From assembly GCA_016297855.1 (NCBI GenBank), contig JAEDFW010000079.1, positions 1 to 7,921 on the forward strand: 7,921 bases of DNA. The letters run 5' to 3'. The notes beneath the pieces are model-generated. The model was not told the DNA's origin. It ran no database searches and saw only the letters and a list, made by a program, of their open reading frames with translations. The stretch comes from Oscillospiraceae bacterium. Its GTDB lineage: Bacteria > Bacillota > Clostridia > Oscillospirales > Oscillospiraceae. Position numbers and translations under genes: made by a program. Numbering within the stretch: position 1 is the first letter of the stretch; every line of letters begins with the position of its first letter. This document shows positions 5,944 through 7,921 of the stretch, one piece after another.

Positions 5944-6975
5944 ATGGCCACTCTTACTATTCGTGACATCGCAAAAATGGCGGGTGTCTCTCCCACAGCA
6001 GTTTCATTTGTCATTAACAACCGCGAGGGTGTCAGCGAAGAAACGCGCAGACAGGTGCTGGATATCATAAAAAGAACCGGCTATACGCCAAATATCCATA
6101 CGCGCAGACTGAATCTGGGCAAAAGTTTTACCATCCATGTTGTCCTTCGCCACTTTGAGTATCCGCTGCACAACCAGTTCGCTCTGGAAACACTGAACGG
6201 CATCTTTTCCGCCAGCAAAGCGATCGGCTACAGTGTGATTTTCACTTATGTAGATGAAAAAATGGGATTCGAGCAGGTCATTGAGTCCATCCGAAGCAAA
6301 GACTGCGATGGGGTAATCCTGTACCAATTTGCTGATTTTTCGCTGATATCTGCTCTTCGGAGGGAAAACATCCCCTTTGTTTGCATTGACTGTCATGTTT
6401 CCAAAGATAGCGCGCTGCCAATGGTTGAAGTAAATTACTACGAAGCCGCCTACAAAGCCACAAAATATCTTTGTGACAGCGGTCACAAGGACATTGGTTT
6501 TATTGGCGCAGATATTCCCCAGAACTACTACACCGCAACGTTCAGCGGCTATCTTGCTGCGCTGAAGGAAGCAAATCAGGTCTGCAATCCGACATGGCTG
6601 TTTACCACGTCAGCTGTGGAGGTGTCCTCCGAAGCTGAGATTGGCCAATTCCTGCGTTCGATCACGCTGCCGACAGCATTTTTCTGTGCAGGCGACTCAT
6701 ATGCCATCGACACGATCCGTTCTGCAAAAACAATGGGTCTGCGGATCCCGGAGGATCTCTCCATCATCGGACTGGATGATTTACTGGTATCGCGTTATCT
6801 TGATCCGCCTCTTACCAGCTTGAGCTTCGATAAGGAGGGCATGGGCTCCAAGGCCACTGAGCTGCTCTATCAGATCATTCAGGAGCAGCCATTTGAGACC
6901 ATCAATCTGTTCCCCACGTTTGTTGTTCCCCGCGGCTCCGTCAAACAGATGCCAGTCACAGTGGACAACAGTTGA
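5944..6975 (+). CDS. LacI/GalR-family transcriptional regulator
   Basis: This DNA-binding repressor or activator has 343 residues, typical length. The N-terminal helix-turn-helix is complete: TIRDIAKMAGVSPTAVSFVINN (residues 5-26), then VSEETRRQVLDIIKRTGYTPN (30-50) and a hinge segment with the minor-groove leucine equivalent in TRRL (53-56). The sugar-binding-protein-like core follows from about 61, with DGVILYQ (122-128), a GHKDIGFIGAD block (180-190), PTAFFCAGDSYA (243-254), LSIIGLDDL (272-280) and PPLTSLSF (288-295). The start ATG follows GGAGG by 9 bases; a TTG farther upstream at 5881 has no such site and extends the protein beyond the family's usual start. It is transcribed divergently from the aminotransferase and importer genes, which are its likely targets; the inducer is probably the imported sugar or a product of it. 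Confidence 0.95.
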   Translation: MATLTIRDIAKMAGVSPTAVSFVINNREGVSEETRRQVLDIIKRTGYTPNIHTRRLNLGKSFTIHVVLRHFEYPLHNQFALETLNGIFSASKAIGYSVIFTYVDEKMGFEQVIESIRSKDCDGVILYQFADFSLISALRRENIPFVCIDCHVSKDSALPMVEVNYYEAAYKATKYLCDSGHKDIGFIGADIPQNYYTATFSGYLAALKEANQVCNPTWLFTTSAVEVSSEAEIGQFLRSITLPTAFFCAGDSYAIDTIRSAKTMGLRIPEDLSIIGLDDLLVSRYLDPPLTSLSFDKEGMGSKATELLYQIIQEQPFETINLFPTFVVPRGSVKQMPVTVDNS

Positions 6976-7038
6976 ACGGAAATACGTCATTGTTGTTCTG
7001 AATCCCTAAAAATACAGAACTTGAACGAGACTCAAAAA

Positions 7039-7620
7039 ATGAAACTCGAATTACCGTATGGAAAGGGAACGCTTGCGCTGGAATTGGAGAAAGATCGTCC
7101 GCTCACAATCCTTCGTTCCCAAATTGAGCAATCTGTGCCCGCGGCCTCCGAAGAAGCACTTGTCCTGTAAGCCATGCGCACGCCCATTGGCTGCGAACAA
7201 CTGCATCAGCTGAGTCGCGGCAAACATCATATCACTATCATTGCCAGCGACCATACCCGTCCCGTGCCCAGCTGCATCCTCATGCCGCTAATTCTGCAGG
7301 AAATCCGCCGCGGCAATCCGCAGGCAGATATCACGATTCTCATTGCAACCGGCTACTATTCGGTCGAATGCCGTGGCAGGCGACTTTCGGCAGGCACACG
7401 AAGCTGGCTGCCGGCATCTGGAACAACTGTGCAGTATTGATGCGGCACCGGCAAATATTGTAATTACCACAAACGGCGGATACCCCCTCGACCAGAACAT
7501 CTATCAGGCGGTCAAAGGCCTAACCGCTGCCGAGGCCACAGTAAATCCAGGCGGCGTAATTATAAAGCGCGCATCACCACGCGCGGTGTTGTCGACGTCA
7601 TCGCCCAGCAGTACATCTGA
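7039..7620 (+). pseudogene. larA: Decayed nickel-dependent lactate racemase family (LarA) gene
   Basis: LarA-family enzymes racemise or epimerise 2-hydroxyacids using a nickel-pincer cofactor. Frame 1 from 7039 reads MKLELPYGKG, typical of a LarA N-terminus, is broken by TAA at 7168-7170, and then continues in the same frame with PIGCEQL, ASDHTRPVP and ITILIATG to about 7350. Similarity then jumps to frame 2: AVAGDFRQAHEAG, NIVITTNGGYPLDQ and YQAVKGLTAAEA, up to GGVII near 7564. By position in known LarA (about 424 residues) roughly residues 107-250 are missing, including the segment expected to hold the catalytic histidines and the lysine that carries the cofactor. The last 110 or so residues are also gone. 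A frame-1 tail ending in DVIAQQYI and TGA at 7618-7620 is unidentified and may come from another gene. A stop, a shift and two deletions make function very unlikely. It follows the regulator in the same direction. Confidence 0.88.
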
Positions 7621-7631
7621 TCCAGGATTTT

Positions 7632-7667
7632 ACACGGTGGGCTCCGGAGTACCGGAGCCCACCGTGT
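7632..7667 (+). terminator. Strong stem-loop terminator
   Basis: A perfect 16-bp stem (ACACGGTGGGCTCCGG, 7632-7647, with its complement at 7652-7667) closes a 4-base loop. It is followed by TTATTT and, a little later, by further T-rich sequence. It would end rightward transcription from the regulator and larA remnant, isolating them from spoVT. The stem is strong enough to act in the other direction as well, but the T-rich tract is on the rightward side. Confidence 0.8.
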
Positions 7668-7769
7668 TATTTCCCGCTTTTTCTTCTGTTTTCAGTGCGT
7701 TCCATCGAAGTTTTCTCCGAAATTTCAGAAAAACCAAACTTCTCTCCCGTGGACAGGATGTGCGCGCAT

Positions 7770-7799
7770 TTGCATAATTCCCCTGAAAAAGCAGACAAT
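7770..7799 (+). promoter_or_regulatory. Weak candidate promoter upstream of spoVT
   Basis: TTGCAT (7770-7775) and GACAAT (7794-7799) with 18-base spacing form a mediocre sigma-A-like pair. The overlapping TGCATA also resembles the -35 motif of the forespore sigma factors F and G, and B. subtilis spoVT is known to depend on sigma G, but the matching -10 is poor. This is the best candidate I see in the 169 bases between the terminator and the gene. Confidence 0.25.
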
Positions 7800-7836
7800 A
7801 CTCACGCAAACAAAATGCACGTTAGGAGACTGATAT

Positions 7837-7921
7837 ATGAAAGCTACCGGTATTGTCAGACGCATTGACGACCTTGGCCGCGTCGTTATTCCCAAAGAGA
7901 TCCGCCGCACCCTGCGCATCC
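7837..7921 (+). CDS. spoVT: Stage V sporulation protein T, AbrB-type regulator, partial
   Basis: Only the first 28 codons lie in the window, and the gene runs off the right edge. They read MKATGIVRRIDDLGRVVIP and then KEIRRTLRI, which is the near-invariant N-terminal AbrB/SpoVT swapped-hairpin DNA-binding domain. SpoVT is about 180 residues in Bacillus, with a C-terminal GAF-like domain that is not visible here. It tunes forespore sigma-G-dependent gene expression late in sporulation. The start ATG follows AGGAG by 8 bases. The short fragment could in principle belong to an AbrB paralogue, but the MKATGIVRRIDDLGR opening is characteristic of SpoVT. It is separated from the sugar locus by a strong terminator and is probably unrelated to it. 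It is good evidence for a spore-forming Firmicute. Confidence 0.9.
   Translation, partial: MKATGIVRRIDDLGRVVIPKEIRRTLRI

Noticed and set aside
6995..7020. GTTCTG...CAGAAC as a terminator after the regulator gene
   Set aside because: Only six base pairs around a 14-base loop and no T-run, so it is too weak to call.
7168..7170. Idea that the in-frame stop in the larA remnant is recoded
   Set aside because: The codon is TAA, not the TGA used for selenocysteine, and the gene is also frameshifted and missing its catalytic middle.
7707..7742. Inverted repeat GAAGTTT...AAACTTC upstream of spoVT
   Set aside because: The 7-bp arms are 22 bases apart in AT-rich sequence, with competing alternative pairings; chance is likely.
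1..7921. CRISPR array, tRNA/rRNA gene, insertion sequence or prophage genes
   Set aside because: No regularly spaced repeats, no tRNA-like cloverleaf I could recognise, and no transposase or integrase motifs on either strand.

Overview
The window reads like chromosome of a spore-forming, anaerobic Firmicute, probably a gut Clostridia/Oscillospiraceae type. Strong AGGAGG-like ribosome binding sites precede nearly every gene. A SpoVT start sits at the right edge, several proteins are cysteine-rich, and the composition is balanced to slightly GC-rich. This placement is inferred; no rRNA or other marker gene is present.

Layout. Positions 1-5575 are all minus-strand and read leftward. In order of transcription they encode a DegT/DnrJ/EryC1/StrS-family PLP aminotransferase (5575-4295), a hydroxypyruvate isomerase/IolE-like TIM-barrel sugar isomerase (4180-3413), a ChvE-type sugar-binding lipoprotein (3335-2247), a GguA-type double ATPase (2130-613) and the first half of a GguB-type permease (596 to the left edge). 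A stem-loop with T-runs and then an extended -10 promoter lie between the aminotransferase and the isomerase, so the second to fifth genes can be transcribed on their own. A perfect 28-nt palindrome separates the binding-protein gene from the ATPase gene.

Positions 5576-5943 are an AT-rich divergent control region. It holds a good sigma-A promoter for the aminotransferase, a CCGG-centred palindrome over its predicted transcription start, a 9-bp inverted repeat and a candidate -10 for the rightward gene. That gene encodes a LacI-family repressor (5944-6975). Next comes a decayed lactate-racemase-family (larA) pseudogene (7039 to about 7620), a strong 16-bp terminator hairpin (7632-7667), and the first 28 codons of spoVT (from 7837).

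How the genes fit together. A high-affinity CUT2-class importer brings in a monosaccharide or sugar-like compound. The isomerase and the aminotransferase act on it or on products derived from it, and the divergent LacI protein probably senses the inducer. An aminotransferase beside such an importer suggests an amino sugar, aminocyclitol or keto-sugar substrate, but the sequence does not identify it. No kinase or dehydrogenase is visible, so any pathway is incomplete here. The larA remnant suggests that a 2-hydroxyacid racemase/epimerase step was once nearby and was lost.
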